Assembly: GCF_000720455.1 (NCBI RefSeq)
Contig: NZ_JOAK01000020.1
Span: forward strand, 1 to 64,000
Reading direction: 5' to 3'
DNA: 64,000 nucleotides
DNA from: Streptomyces virginiae
GTDB taxonomy: Bacteria > Actinomycetota > Actinomycetes > Streptomycetales > Streptomycetaceae
The notes beneath the pieces are model-generated. The model was not told the origin of the DNA and ran no database searches. It worked only from the letters and a program-made list of their open reading frames with translations. The number at the start of each line of letters is the position of its first letter. Position 1 is the stretch's first letter. Made by a program: the position numbers and the translations under genes. Positions 42,767 to 51,163 of this stretch are shown piece after piece.

Positions 42767-42964
42767 ATCCCATGGCTCGGGCGGGACCGTTCGACGCCCG
42801 TTCGGGGTTGCCCTCCGCGACGTCATCGTGTCCAGATCTCCGCCAGAGCTTGACGTTCCGCCTGCCGTTGTCCTTTCGAGACGCGTTCGCAACACCCCCG
42901 TCGGTTCCAACTCCCCTTCTCGGACGTCACATTCCCAGACACTGCCCGTTCGAAGGGGGACACC

Positions 42965-44581
42965 ATGACGTCGCGCACACCCATCCGCGGCCGCAGTCGC
43001 AGCCGTAACCACAACCGCGACCGCCGGGCGGCGAGACCGGCCGTGCTCGCCGTGCTCGCCGCCGCGGCGGTGCTGCTCTCCGGGTGCAGTGCCTCCGACA
43101 GCGGCCACGACCGCAGCAGCGGCGCCTCCCAGGAGGGCGGCCGGGGGACTCGCGGCGCCAACCCCGCTCCGGCCCCCGCCCAGGGCGCGCCCGGCACCGC
43201 CGACCGGGCCGACGGAACGCCGGAGGGCGAGGACGACGGCCGCCGCACCGCGGCACCGCCCGCGGACTACCTCTCCACCTTCGCCCTCGACGTGGACACC
43301 GCGAGCTGGGGCTACGCCCGCCGGACCCTCGCCGACGGAAACCTCCCGGACCCCGAGACCGTTCGCCCCGAGGAGTTCGTCAACAGCTTCCGCCAGGACT
43401 ACCGGCAGCCGGACGGCAACGGCTTCTCCGTCACCGTCGACGGCGCCCGCGCGGACGCCGCGGGCTGGTCCCTGATGCGCGTCGGCCTCGCCACCCGGGC
43501 CGGCCTCGGCCAGGACCGGCGCCCGCCCGCCGCCCTCACCTTCGTCGTCGACATCTCCGGTTCGATGGCCGAGCCCGGCCGCCTCGACCTGGTCCGCAAG
43601 TCTCTGGACCTGATGACCGACCGGCTGCGCGGCGACGACTCGGTCGCCGTCGTCGCCTTCAGCGGCGAGGCCCAGACCCGCCTCCCGATGACCCGTTTGG
43701 AAGGCAACCGCAAGCGGGTGCACGAGGTCGTCGACGGGCTGCGCCCCACCGACTCCACCAACGTGGAGGCCGGTGTCACCCGCGGCTACGACACCGCCGT
43801 CGAGGGCCGTCGGGCCGGCGCCACCAACCGCGTCGTCCTGCTGTCCGACGCCCTCGCCAACACCGGTACCACCTCCGCCGACGCCCTGCTGGAGCGGATC
43901 GACGGTGCCCGCCGCGACCACGGCATCACCCTCTTCGGGGTCGGCGTGGGCAGCGACTACAACGACTCGTTCATGGAGCGGCTGGTCGACAAGGGCGACG
44001 GGCACACCGTCTACGTCTCCGACGAGGAGGAGGCCCGCAGGGTCTTCTGCGACGAGCTGCCCGCACAGGTCGAACTGCGAGCCCGTGACGCCAAGGCCCA
44101 GGTCTCCTTCGACCCGCGCAACGTGGAACGGTTCCGGCTGATCGGCTACGACAACCGGCGCGTGGCCGACGACTCCTTCCGCGACGACTCCGTGGACGGC
44201 GGCGAGGTCGGCCCGGGCCACACGGTGACCGCGCTGTACGCGGTGCGGCTGCGGCCGGGCGCTTCCGGCCACGTGGCCACCGCCACGGTCCGGTGGCTCG
44301 ACCCCGACGGCCGGGCCCCGCACGAGGAGTCCGGCCGGGTCGAGGCCTCCGCGCTGACCGGCGGCTGGGAACAGGCCGCACCCCGCTTCCAGGTCACGGT
44401 CGCGGCGGCGTACCTGGCCTCGTCGCTGCGCGAGCGGGGAGGCGGCTGGGAGGCGGTTCCCGGCGCGGTCGGTCTGGGCAGGCTGTCGGAGATCACAGCC
44501 CGACTGGCCGAGCGGACCGAGGACCCCGAGGTCCGTCAACTGTCCGAGGCCGTACGCAACGCCCGTCGGCTCCTGGGCTGA
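42965..44581 (+). CDS. VWA-domain lipoprotein (YfbK-like)
   Basis: A 538-residue lipoprotein. A long basic head and hydrophobic core end in the lipobox LLSGC with the lipidated Cys near residue 41, followed by a disordered linker. An N-terminal domain DYLSTFALDVDTASWGYARR leads to the von Willebrand A domain. The metal-ion-dependent adhesion site is FVVDISGSMAEPGRLDLVRK, with further residues in RPTDSTNVEAG and LLSDALANTG. A C-terminal DUF3520-like domain ends the protein. It is anchored outside the membrane and probably mediates protein-protein contacts; E. coli YfbK is a similar protein of unknown role. GAAGGGGG precedes the ATG. Confidence 0.88.
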   Translation: MTSRTPIRGRSRSRNHNRDRRAARPAVLAVLAAAAVLLSGCSASDSGHDRSSGASQEGGRGTRGANPAPAPAQGAPGTADRADGTPEGEDDGRRTAAPPADYLSTFALDVDTASWGYARRTLADGNLPDPETVRPEEFVNSFRQDYRQPDGNGFSVTVDGARADAAGWSLMRVGLATRAGLGQDRRPPAALTFVVDISGSMAEPGRLDLVRKSLDLMTDRLRGDDSVAVVAFSGEAQTRLPMTRLEGNRKRVHEVVDGLRPTDSTNVEAGVTRGYDTAVEGRRAGATNRVVLLSDALANTGTTSADALLERIDGARRDHGITLFGVGVGSDYNDSFMERLVDKGDGHTVYVSDEEEARRVFCDELPAQVELRARDAKAQVSFDPRNVERFRLIGYDNRRVADDSFRDDSVDGGEVGPGHTVTALYAVRLRPGASGHVATATVRWLDPDGRAPHEESGRVEASALTGGWEQAAPRFQVTVAAAYLASSLRERGGGWEAVPGAVGLGRLSEITARLAERTEDPEVRQLSEAVRNARRLLG

Positions 44582-44607
44582 CCGACGGCCAACCGGCCAG
44601 GGTCGTC

Positions 44608-44633
44608 GGGGCGGGCGGGCGAGCGCCCGCCCC
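44608..44633. terminator. Hairpin terminator between VWA gene and decayed gene
   Basis: A perfect 10-bp stem, GGGGCGGGCG (44608-44617) with CGCCCGCCCC (44624-44633) and a six-base loop, lies 27 bp past the VWA-lipoprotein stop. It probably terminates transcription in both directions. Confidence 0.65.
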
Positions 44634-44639
44634 TTCGCC

Positions 44640-45310
44640 CGGTGCGCGTCTGCGACATCTCGTAGTCCACTCTCGCGAGAACGGCGCGCAGTGTCCGGGC
44701 CGCGGTCGCTGTCTTCCGGGAGCAGCGAAAGGCCCTGACGCAGACGGCGGATCGTCGACAGCTCGACCCGGCCTGGACCGAGGGCGTCGATCAACGCGCC
44801 GACCGCGTGGAGGGCCCAGTACTGGCTGAAGTGCATCTCCTCCGTCAGGGCGGCCTCCACCAGTGCCTTGAGGTACTGGCCCTCCGGCCGCGCGTACAGG
44901 CGCGCGTACGCGGTCAGGCGCGTCCCGCCGCCGTCGGAGCCGAGCGCTGCGGGCAGGTCCATGTCGGTCAATTGCGGGGTGAGCCTCACCAGCTCGGCGA
45001 AGATCTGCTCCTGACGGTAGGTCCGTCCGGGACCGGAGGGTTCAGTCCGCCGTAGCTCTGTGAAGGCTCGGGTGAGCTGTGCGACCTTCTCCGTCGGCGA
45101 ACCACCGGGGACGTTCTCGCTGGCCGAGGTCACCAAGGCGACGCGAGCCTGCCGGGCTGCGTCATCGGCTGCCTGCCGGACCTCCTGCGTGCGCTGCTCA
45201 GTTGCGTCGATGCGCTCCTGCAGCCGGCGGTATTGGAGCTTGGTGCGAGATTGCGCAGGCGATCGGCCTCTTCCTCGGACCGCCTGCGTTCACCGGTTCG
45301 GTCATGGCTC
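44640..45310 (-). pseudogene. Decayed gene for a coiled-coil/helical-repeat protein
   Basis: The minus strand encodes a coherent helical protein split over shifted frames. A segment ERRRSEEEADRLRNLA (about 45245-45295) runs in one frame. KLQYRRLQERIDATEQRTQE through VALVTSASENVPGG, RTYRQEQIFAELVRLTPQLT and LTAYARLYARPEGQYLKAL follows in another. The likely C-terminus RTLRAVLARVDYEM (about 44660-44705) lies in a third. No single frame has both a good start and a stop before the terminator at 44608-44633. The helical segment resembles the C-terminal regions of streptomycete effector-associated or TPR-like proteins. Two single-base shifts would restore continuity, so this is a pseudogene or a sequencing error. 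Confidence 0.5.
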
Positions 45311-45647
45311 AAGCGTGACAGAAATGTGTCTGTGTGGCTGCCGTCCTCGCGGAGGCCGGGCGGACGCGATCGCCCACGAGTTGAGGTCAACGGACTGGTC
45401 CACGACCACGGCATCGATCAGGTCGTCAATGTGAGCAGCTGCCGCGGGGGGCCGGTGAATGAGGTCGACGGGGTTTGGGGCAACGCCCGTCTTACGGACT
45501 CGTGATACCCCTCGCGCGGGTCTCGGTGAGTGCGCCTGGCCTTGGCGCTGAGCGATGTGGGGGCTCGCCCCCGTTCCTGCGCGGGCGCGGAGGGGCGCTC
45601 CCCATGCTGCGGTTCGGCCGGAACGGCAGGCCCACCGCTGCGTGAAA
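45311..45647. other. Intergenic region, no gene seen
   Basis: About 340 bases between the decayed gene and the regulatory repeats of the ribbon-helix-helix gene. Minus-strand frames here may be further remnants of the decayed gene's N-terminal part, but no start site or domain is recognisable. Confidence 0.35.
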
Positions 45648-45689
45648 ATGGTGCACAGCTGCACGGCTTTGATGCAAACATGGTGCACA
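45648..45689 (+). promoter_or_regulatory. Direct repeats upstream of a ribbon-helix-helix gene
   Basis: ATGGTGCACA occurs at 45648-45657 and again at 45680-45689, 32 bp apart (about three helical turns). The first copy continues into GTGCACAGCTGCAC, which contains the GTGCA/TGCAC inverted pair. The repeats end 33 bp before the ATG of the small DNA-binding protein and are candidate operators for autoregulation. Confidence 0.45.
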
Positions 45690-45722
45690 TCGATTTCCAG
45701 GGCCCCAAGGAAGGACGTCACC

Positions 45723-45956
45723 ATGGATCAGCAGCAGCTGCCCGCACACCCCGACAGCGAGCGGTACTCCGTGACCCTGTGCCCGCCGGCGGTGACCATC
45801 GTCTCCGAGCTGACCGCCGCGAGCGGCGTCAGCAAGTCCGACGTGATCAACCGGGCGGTGCTCCTGCTCGGCTTCATCGAGAACGAGCGGGCCAAGGGCA
45901 ACGACCTCATGATCCGCGACACCGCCGGGGCGCTGGAGCGCATCCACATCATCTGA
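45723..45956 (+). CDS. Small ribbon-helix-helix-like DNA-binding protein
   Basis: A 77-residue protein: SERYSVTLCPPAVTIVSELTAASGVSKSDVINRAVLLLGFIENERAK. A short strand followed by a helix, the turn SGVSKSDVINRAV and a second helix is the ribbon-helix-helix (CopG/Arc-like) pattern seen in antitoxins and small repressors. AAGGAAGGA precedes the ATG at 45723. No toxin-like gene follows directly; the next gene is a membrane protein 209 bp away. The repeated ATGGTGCACA upstream may be its own operator. It probably binds DNA as a dimer; target unknown. Confidence 0.72.
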   Translation: MDQQQLPAHPDSERYSVTLCPPAVTIVSELTAASGVSKSDVINRAVLLLGFIENERAKGNDLMIRDTAGALERIHII

Positions 45957-46165
45957 ACGACGGCTCCCCACGGACGGTCAGGAGTAGGCACCTGCGGTGG
46001 CCCCGGTTCCGCTTCCAGGCGGCCAGGGCCACCGTCTCCGTACTCTCTGACCAGCAGAAACCGCCTGGACTGCGGGCAGGGGACCGGCATATCTTCTCCG
46101 GGGCCCCCGCCCGCCGGGCCGGGGCCCGTCCGCATGTCATCCGTTCCCGTGGGGGGTCCACCGTC

Positions 46166-46960
46166 ATGTCCTTCAGCGCGCCCGGCTCACCGCCGCCTCC
46201 GCAGCCGTACCCGCAGCCCGGTCCGGCCCCGTACCAGGTGCCCCAGCAGGGCTACGGCTACCCCGGTGGGCCCGTCCCCATGGCTCCGCCCGCGCCCCAG
46301 GGCGAGCTGCGCTCCCCGAAGGGCCTCGCGACGGCCCTGACCTGGCTGCTCGGTGCCGCGGCGGGTGTACACCTCTTCTCCGCCGGAGCCGGCGCGTACG
46401 AGCAGTCGTGGATGCGGGGGTTCGCGGGGGACACCCACTTCGACGACCTCGAAATCGGTCTGTCCGCCGCGCTCACCATCGTCGCCGGACTGCTCCAGGT
46501 GCTCACGGTGCTGCCCACCATCGTCGTCTTCATCATCTGGTTCCACCGGGTGCGCAGCAACGGCGGCATCTTCCGCCCCGATGCCTTCACCCTCGGCCGC
46601 GGCTGGGCCATCGGCGCCTGGTTCATCCCCGTGGCGCACTTGTTCATGCCCTACCAGATCGCCCGGCAGACCTGGCGGGCCAGCACCCAGCGCGGCCCCG
46701 ACGGCTCCGACCGCACGGCGCCCGCCGGGCTGCTGACGTCCTGGTGGGTGGTCTGGGTCCTCGCGGCGACCGGGGGCCGCGTCTTCAGCCGGATCTACAT
46801 GGGGGCCGACACCGTGGACGAACTGCTCGCGGCCGGGAAGCTCGGGATCGTCTGCGACCTGGCCACCATGGCCGCCGGCGTGCTCGCCGTCCTCTTCGTC
46901 CGCAGGCTGACGGCGATGCAGAACACGATGGCGACCGAGGGCCCGTACGCGCGGGCCTGA
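46166..46960 (+). CDS. DUF4328 membrane protein
   Basis: A 264-residue protein with a Pro/Gln/Gly/Tyr-rich cytoplasmic head (PPPPQPYPQPGPAPYQVPQQ) and five or six hydrophobic helices. The family features are VFIIWFHRVRSNGGIF, then FTLGRGWAIGAWFIPVAHLF and MPYQIARQTWRAS, typical of DUF4328. GTGGGGGGT lies upstream of the ATG at 46166. Members are common in streptomycetes next to Ser/Thr kinases, as here, where a kinase gene follows 111 bp downstream in the same direction. Function unknown; the proline-rich head may bind partner proteins. Confidence 0.85.
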   Translation: MSFSAPGSPPPPQPYPQPGPAPYQVPQQGYGYPGGPVPMAPPAPQGELRSPKGLATALTWLLGAAAGVHLFSAGAGAYEQSWMRGFAGDTHFDDLEIGLSAALTIVAGLLQVLTVLPTIVVFIIWFHRVRSNGGIFRPDAFTLGRGWAIGAWFIPVAHLFMPYQIARQTWRASTQRGPDGSDRTAPAGLLTSWWVVWVLAATGGRVFSRIYMGADTVDELLAAGKLGIVCDLATMAAGVLAVLFVRRLTAMQNTMATEGPYARA

Positions 46961-47059
46961 CGTCACCGTGGGCCTTGGCCACCGCCTGCCGCTGCCCACC
47001 GCCGTCCGCTGGTCCGTCGGCTGTCCCGGGGGCCGTTTTCAGGACCAGGCGGGTTGGGT

Positions 47060-47065
47060 TACGTT
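47060..47065 (+). promoter_or_regulatory. -10 element, leaderless start of the Ser/Thr kinase
   Basis: TACGTT stands exactly six bases before GTG 47072, the same hexamer and spacing as before the AraC gene at 13017. No ribosome-binding site precedes the GTG, which suggests a leaderless transcript. Confidence 0.35.
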
Positions 47066-47071
47066 CCGGGC

Positions 47072-48559
47072 GTGACTCACGATCGCGGACGACTGCTGGC
47101 CGGACGGTACCGGCTGGCCGAACTGCTCGGCCAGGGCGGCATGGGGACCGTCTGGCGGGCTCATGACGAGCAACTCGACCGGGAGGTCGCCCTCAAGGAA
47201 CTCCGGCTTCCCGACGACCTCGACGCGTCCGGGCGCGAGGCCTGGATCGGCAGGCTGGACCGCGAGGCGCGCGCGGCCGCCCGGCTGAAACACCCGGGGG
47301 TCATCACCGTTCACGACCGGACAACCGGCGACGACGGCCGGCCCTGGATCGTGATGGAACTCGTCCACGGCCGGTCCCTGGACGACCTGATCAAGGACGA
47401 GGGTCCGCTTGCGCCGGCCAGGGTGGCCAGGATCGGCCTGCAGGTCCTGGACGCGCTGCGCGCCGTACACGCCACGGGCGTCACCCACCGCGACATCAAG
47501 CCCGCAAACGTGCTGCTCGAAGGCGACCGGGTGGTGCTGACCGACTTCGGGATAGCCGCGGTGGAGGGCGAGCCCGGCCTGACCCGTTCGGGAGCCCTCA
47601 TGGGGACCCCGGTCTACATGGCCCCCGAGCAGGTGCGGGGGCTTCCGGCGACCGCCGCGTCCGACCTGTGGTCCCTGGGCGCGACGCTGTTCACCGCCGT
47701 GGAGGGGCAGCCGCCGTTCAGCGGCTCCGGGTCCTGGGCCGTCTTCGTCGCCGTCGCCACCGAGGAGCCGGCCCCCGCCGTCCGTGCCGGGGAGCTGGGC
47801 CCCGTACTGACGGGCCTGCTCCGCAAGGACCCGGCGCAGCGCCTCACCGCACAGGAGGCGTACGACCTGCTCGTCGGACCGGCGGGCGGAACGGATCCGT
47901 CCCGGCCGGACCCCGCCCCGACCTCCGCGTCCACGCTGCGGCTCGGAGCCCCGCAGGGCGGCGGCCCCGGAGCCGGACGGCCGACACCGCCGGCGCCCGG
48001 GCCCGTCCGCCCTGCCCGGCGGAGGTACTTGGCGGGCGGCCTGGCGGCGGCCTCGGTGGCCGCAGTGATCGCGATGCCGTGGTGGTTACCGGCGTCCGGA
48101 TCCCCCGACGACGGCACCGGGCGCACCCGCGCGGGCGACGCCACGGCGCCCACCCTCCACTCCCCGTCCCCGTCTCCCTCCTCCGCCACTCCGGCTGCGC
48201 CACCCGTCCCCACCACCGGTCCCACCCGCACCCCTCTCGACCGCCAAGCCGTCGAGAGCGTCTTCGCCCTCTACATGAACGGCCTGGCCGACCACGACAT
48301 GACCTCGCTGCGCCGAGGCACCTGCCCCCGGCTGAGAGCGGGCCTGCTCGGATTCGTCCTCAACGGCTATTTCGTGGACCGCTGGGAACTCCAGCCCTAC
48401 GAGGTCCCCCCGAACATGAACCAGCTCAGCGTGGAAGCGAGGATCACGCGGCGCGATCCCGAGACCGGGAAGCCCGCAGGGGACGTCCTCAACCAGTGGA
48501 TCATCGAGCGGGACGCGGACCAGCAGTACTACGTATGCGGCTGGCTCAACGAGGAGTGA
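47072..48559 (+). CDS. Membrane-anchored Ser/Thr protein kinase (PknB-type)
   Basis: A 495-residue eukaryotic-type kinase. The catalytic domain holds LGQGGMGTVWRAHDE, the ATP lysine in VALKEL, HRDIKPANVLL near residue 139, DFGIAAVEG, and GTPVYMAPEQ in the activation segment. A Pro/Gly-rich linker is followed by one membrane helix at about residues 318-340 and a ~150-residue extracytoplasmic domain starting LDRQAVESVFALYMNGLADH, with no PASTA repeats. GTG 47072 is preferred over TTG 47054. It would sense an outside signal and phosphorylate cytoplasmic targets. The extracellular domain resembles ketosteroid-isomerase-like sensor folds, which is uncertain. Confidence 0.88.
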   Translation: MTHDRGRLLAGRYRLAELLGQGGMGTVWRAHDEQLDREVALKELRLPDDLDASGREAWIGRLDREARAAARLKHPGVITVHDRTTGDDGRPWIVMELVHGRSLDDLIKDEGPLAPARVARIGLQVLDALRAVHATGVTHRDIKPANVLLEGDRVVLTDFGIAAVEGEPGLTRSGALMGTPVYMAPEQVRGLPATAASDLWSLGATLFTAVEGQPPFSGSGSWAVFVAVATEEPAPAVRAGELGPVLTGLLRKDPAQRLTAQEAYDLLVGPAGGTDPSRPDPAPTSASTLRLGAPQGGGPGAGRPTPPAPGPVRPARRRYLAGGLAAASVAAVIAMPWWLPASGSPDDGTGRTRAGDATAPTLHSPSPSPSSATPAAPPVPTTGPTRTPLDRQAVESVFALYMNGLADHDMTSLRRGTCPRLRAGLLGFVLNGYFVDRWELQPYEVPPNMNQLSVEARITRRDPETGKPAGDVLNQWIIERDADQQYYVCGWLNEE

Positions 48560-48598
48560 CGCGGCCGTCCGTCCTGCGCACGGCCCGCGCCGCCGCCT

Positions 48599-49498
48599 TT
48601 ACGTCACCAGGCGCAGCGACGTTTCCGCGATGCCCAGCCGTACGCTCTGACCCCAGGTCAGTTCCAGGGCGTCGGACTCCATTCCGTCGCCGAACACCAC
48701 GATCCGGTCCGACTCCACGGTCAGCCGCAGGCCCTGTCCCCGCCCGAGTTCGCCGGTGACCCGCGATGTTCCGGTCGCGGGCGAGGGCCAGGCCTCGCGT
48801 ACGAACCACAGGAGCCGCTCCTCGCACGGTGCGGGCAGCCCCGTGGTGCCGCCGCGCTCCAGCCACAGGGAGCGCAGCCAGCCGGTGGCGCCCGTGCCGG
48901 TCCCCACCAGCACCCCGGAGGACGCCTGCGCCTCGCCCGGGCCGTTCTCGCCGTCGGGGCCCAGGCGGTAGCGGGCCGTCTGGTGGCCGGGCGGGCCCAG
49001 GTAGATCTCGTTCAGCGCGAGCAGGCGCTGGGCATCGTCGGCGACGGCCTCGACCATGGTCAGCTCCTCCGCCCGGCCCCCGGCGGCGGTCGCGGCACGC
49101 AGCAGGGGGCCGGCGTCGGCGCAGCGGTGACGGACCAGCACCCCCGGATTGCGCCCCGGGTCGGTGTCGATGCCCACCACCGGCTGCCCGGAAAGGTACT
49201 TCGCGGTGTTGGCGACCAGACCGTCCTGGCCGACCACGACCACCACGTCCTCCGGGGCGAACAGGAAGCGGTCCAGGTCCGCCCGCTCCACCCGGGAGCT
49301 GCGCCAGGTCAGCGGTACCGCCGCCGCCACGTCCCGCAGCGCCTGCCGCGTACGGTCGTGGCGGCCGACCACCTCGTCGATCGAGCGGCCCCGGCTGGAG
49401 AGGAAGAACGCCGCCTGCCCGTGCGTGCCGTGCCGGGCGAGCAGCTCCTCGTACTCGGTCCTGCGGTGTACGAGTACCGCCCGCGGGGCCAGGCTCAC
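48599..49498 (-). CDS. NAD-kinase-like protein with altered signature
   Basis: A 299-residue protein of the NAD-kinase/diacylglycerol-kinase fold. The strand-loop VVVVVGQDGLVANTAKYLSG stands where NAD kinases have GGDGT, and VLVGTGTGATGWLRSL where they have a STPTGSTAY-type motif, so both signatures are recognisable but changed. The C-terminus is strand-rich (RLTVESDRIVVFGDGMESDA) as in the family. GTG 49498 overlaps the stop of the upstream SPFH gene (GTGA), so the two are coupled. Whether it phosphorylates NAD, another nucleotide or a lipid is unclear. Confidence 0.72.
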   Translation of the reverse strand: MSLAPRAVLVHRRTEYEELLARHGTHGQAAFFLSSRGRSIDEVVGRHDRTRQALRDVAAAVPLTWRSSRVERADLDRFLFAPEDVVVVVGQDGLVANTAKYLSGQPVVGIDTDPGRNPGVLVRHRCADAGPLLRAATAAGGRAEELTMVEAVADDAQRLLALNEIYLGPPGHQTARYRLGPDGENGPGEAQASSGVLVGTGTGATGWLRSLWLERGGTTGLPAPCEERLLWFVREAWPSPATGTSRVTGELGRGQGLRLTVESDRIVVFGDGMESDALELTWGQSVRLGIAETSLRLVT

Positions 49499-50508
49499 GC
49501 CCCCGCCCCGCCTTCCGGACGCCCGAGCCTGGTGAGGAGGCCGGTCAGGACGTCGGGGGAGAGCGTGATGCTCTCGATCCGCGGCAGGTTCTCCGCCAGC
49601 CGGGTCGCGGCCAGGGCGTGCAGCGTGCCCGCGTCGGCTTCGCCGTGCACCCGCAGCCAGGCGGCCTGGGCCTCGGCGCGCGCCGCGCCGACCTCGCGCG
49701 CCGCCTCGGCGTCCGCGCGGGCCAGGCGGACCTTGCGGGCCGCCTCGGCCTCGGTCCTGACCCTGTCCGCCGCCGCCTGTTCCTCGGCCTCACGGCGGGT
49801 GTTGATGCCGCGCTGATCGACCAACTGCTCCTCGCGCCGAGCCAGTTCGATCTGACTGGCCAGCTCGTTCTCGGCGATGGCGCGTTCGCGCTCGACGGCC
49901 ACGGCCCGGCGTTCGTAGGTGGCCCGGTCCGCCTCCTGCTGGATCTGCTCGCGGGCCGGGGTGCGCAGGGCGCGCTCCACCTCGGCCTCGGGACGGATCG
50001 CGACGACCCGCACGGCCACCACGTCGATGCCGGTGGCCGGGAGCCGCGGCTCGGCGGCGAGCCCGTCGGCGACCCGCTGGCGTACGGAGGCGACGCCGTC
50101 CACCAGGGCGTCCGCCAGCGGGATGCGGGCCAGTACGTCCAGCGTGTGCTGCTGCGCGGTCTCGGTGAGGAGGGTGGCGATCTGCTCCAAGGGCGATCCG
50201 CGCCAGCTCCCGGTGTCCGGGTCGACGGAGAAGTCGAGCCGCTCGGCCGCCTGGGCCGGGTCGCTGATCCGGTAGGTGACGGTGGCCTGCACGGTGACGT
50301 CCTGGAAGTCGGCCGTACGGGCGTGGAACGCCATGGCCAGCTCCCGGTCGTCGACCGGCACTTCGGACAGCGCCGCCGACAGCGACCGGTACCAGAAGCT
50401 GAGCCCCCGCCCGTCGTGGACGAGCCGGCCGCGCCTGTGGTGGCGGATGTGGGCGGTGGGCGCGGAGCGCAGATGACGCCAGCCAAGGCGCCGGGTGATG
50501 TCGGCCAT
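49495..50508 (-). CDS. SPFH/band-7 protein
   Basis: A 337-residue SPFH (stomatin/flotillin) protein. HIRHHRRGRLVHDGRGLSFW, then VTVQATVTYRISDPAQAAER, form the band-7 domain. A long charged coiled coil follows (EQIQQEADRATYERRAVAVE, then ELARREEQLVDQRGINTRRE) and a helical end. No N-terminal transmembrane helix is evident, so attachment may be peripheral. AAGGGG precedes the ATG. It is translationally coupled to the NAD-kinase-like gene. SPFH proteins oligomerise into membrane scaffolds; this pairing suggests that the kinase-like protein acts at such a scaffold. Confidence 0.88.
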   Translation of the reverse strand: MADITRRLGWRHLRSAPTAHIRHHRRGRLVHDGRGLSFWYRSLSAALSEVPVDDRELAMAFHARTADFQDVTVQATVTYRISDPAQAAERLDFSVDPDTGSWRGSPLEQIATLLTETAQQHTLDVLARIPLADALVDGVASVRQRVADGLAAEPRLPATGIDVVAVRVVAIRPEAEVERALRTPAREQIQQEADRATYERRAVAVERERAIAENELASQIELARREEQLVDQRGINTRREAEEQAAADRVRTEAEAARKVRLARADAEAAREVGAARAEAQAAWLRVHGEADAGTLHALAATRLAENLPRIESITLSPDVLTGLLTRLGRPEGGAGA

Positions 50509-50645
50509 GGCGAACCCCCTTCATTTCGTCAGTGCGACGATAACGGGAGCGGGGAATATCGTCAAGGAGACGACAAGCGTGGGGCCGGCCGGGCGTCGAT
50601 CACGCAAGGGGGGTAGGGCTCCCGCCAGGGGCGGCGGCACCTGCC

Positions 50646-50990
50646 TCACCGGCCACCGTGGGGACCGGCCGGTGGCTGCCAGTTGGGCCGCGGCCCGGTG
50701 CGGAAGCGGGCAGCGCGCAGTCTGTTGGCTTCACGTCCGAGGAACGTCGCGCCGGAGACGAGCGTCGCGATGAACGACACCGTCACCGTGGGGAGTCGCC
50801 ACGTGTTGTCGGCTCCCGCCACGGTCAGCCACGCGGAGGCTGAGGCCGCTGCCAGCAGGAGCAGCGCTCCGACCCTCTTGCCGTGCGACAGTCCGCCGCT
50901 CACGGCGGCGAACGCGTATCCGAGGACCGCGCCCGGAGCGGCGGCCGCCAGGACGCCGACCGCCAGGAACACGAACAAGGCGATGATCAT
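50646..50990 (-). CDS. Small integral membrane protein, hypothetical
   Basis: A 114-residue protein with three hydrophobic segments: MIIALFVFLAVGVLAAAAPG, then VGALLLLAAASASAWLTVAG, then LPTVTVSFIATLVSGATFLG. A basic, proline-rich tail ends it. ATG 50990 is chosen because AGAGGGG precedes it; a longer in-frame form from 51107 lacks a site. No family is recognised. It lies 137 bp upstream of the SPFH gene in the same direction, so cotranscription is possible but not required. Confidence 0.65.
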   Translation of the reverse strand: MIIALFVFLAVGVLAAAAPGAVLGYAFAAVSGGLSHGKRVGALLLLAAASASAWLTVAGADNTWRLPTVTVSFIATLVSGATFLGREANRLRAARFRTGPRPNWQPPAGPHGGR

Positions 50991-51163
50991 GCAGCGCCGC
51001 CCCTCTGCTCGTCGTGGAAGCCGGTCACGAAGAAGGGCGGATCCCGTTCCCGTCGCTCTCGCCGGTTCATCGGGAACCGCCATGCCAGATGAGTTGAACG
51101 CGTTCAAGACGCTTCGGGGGTGGGCCGGGAACCGTCCGGCCTGCGCGGTCGTCGGTTACGGAT

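Noticed and set aside
39402..42773. Minus-strand open frame of over 1100 codons
   Set aside because: It is antisense to paoB, paoC and their neighbours; its Gly/Val/Asp-rich translation is the usual shadow of high-GC genes.
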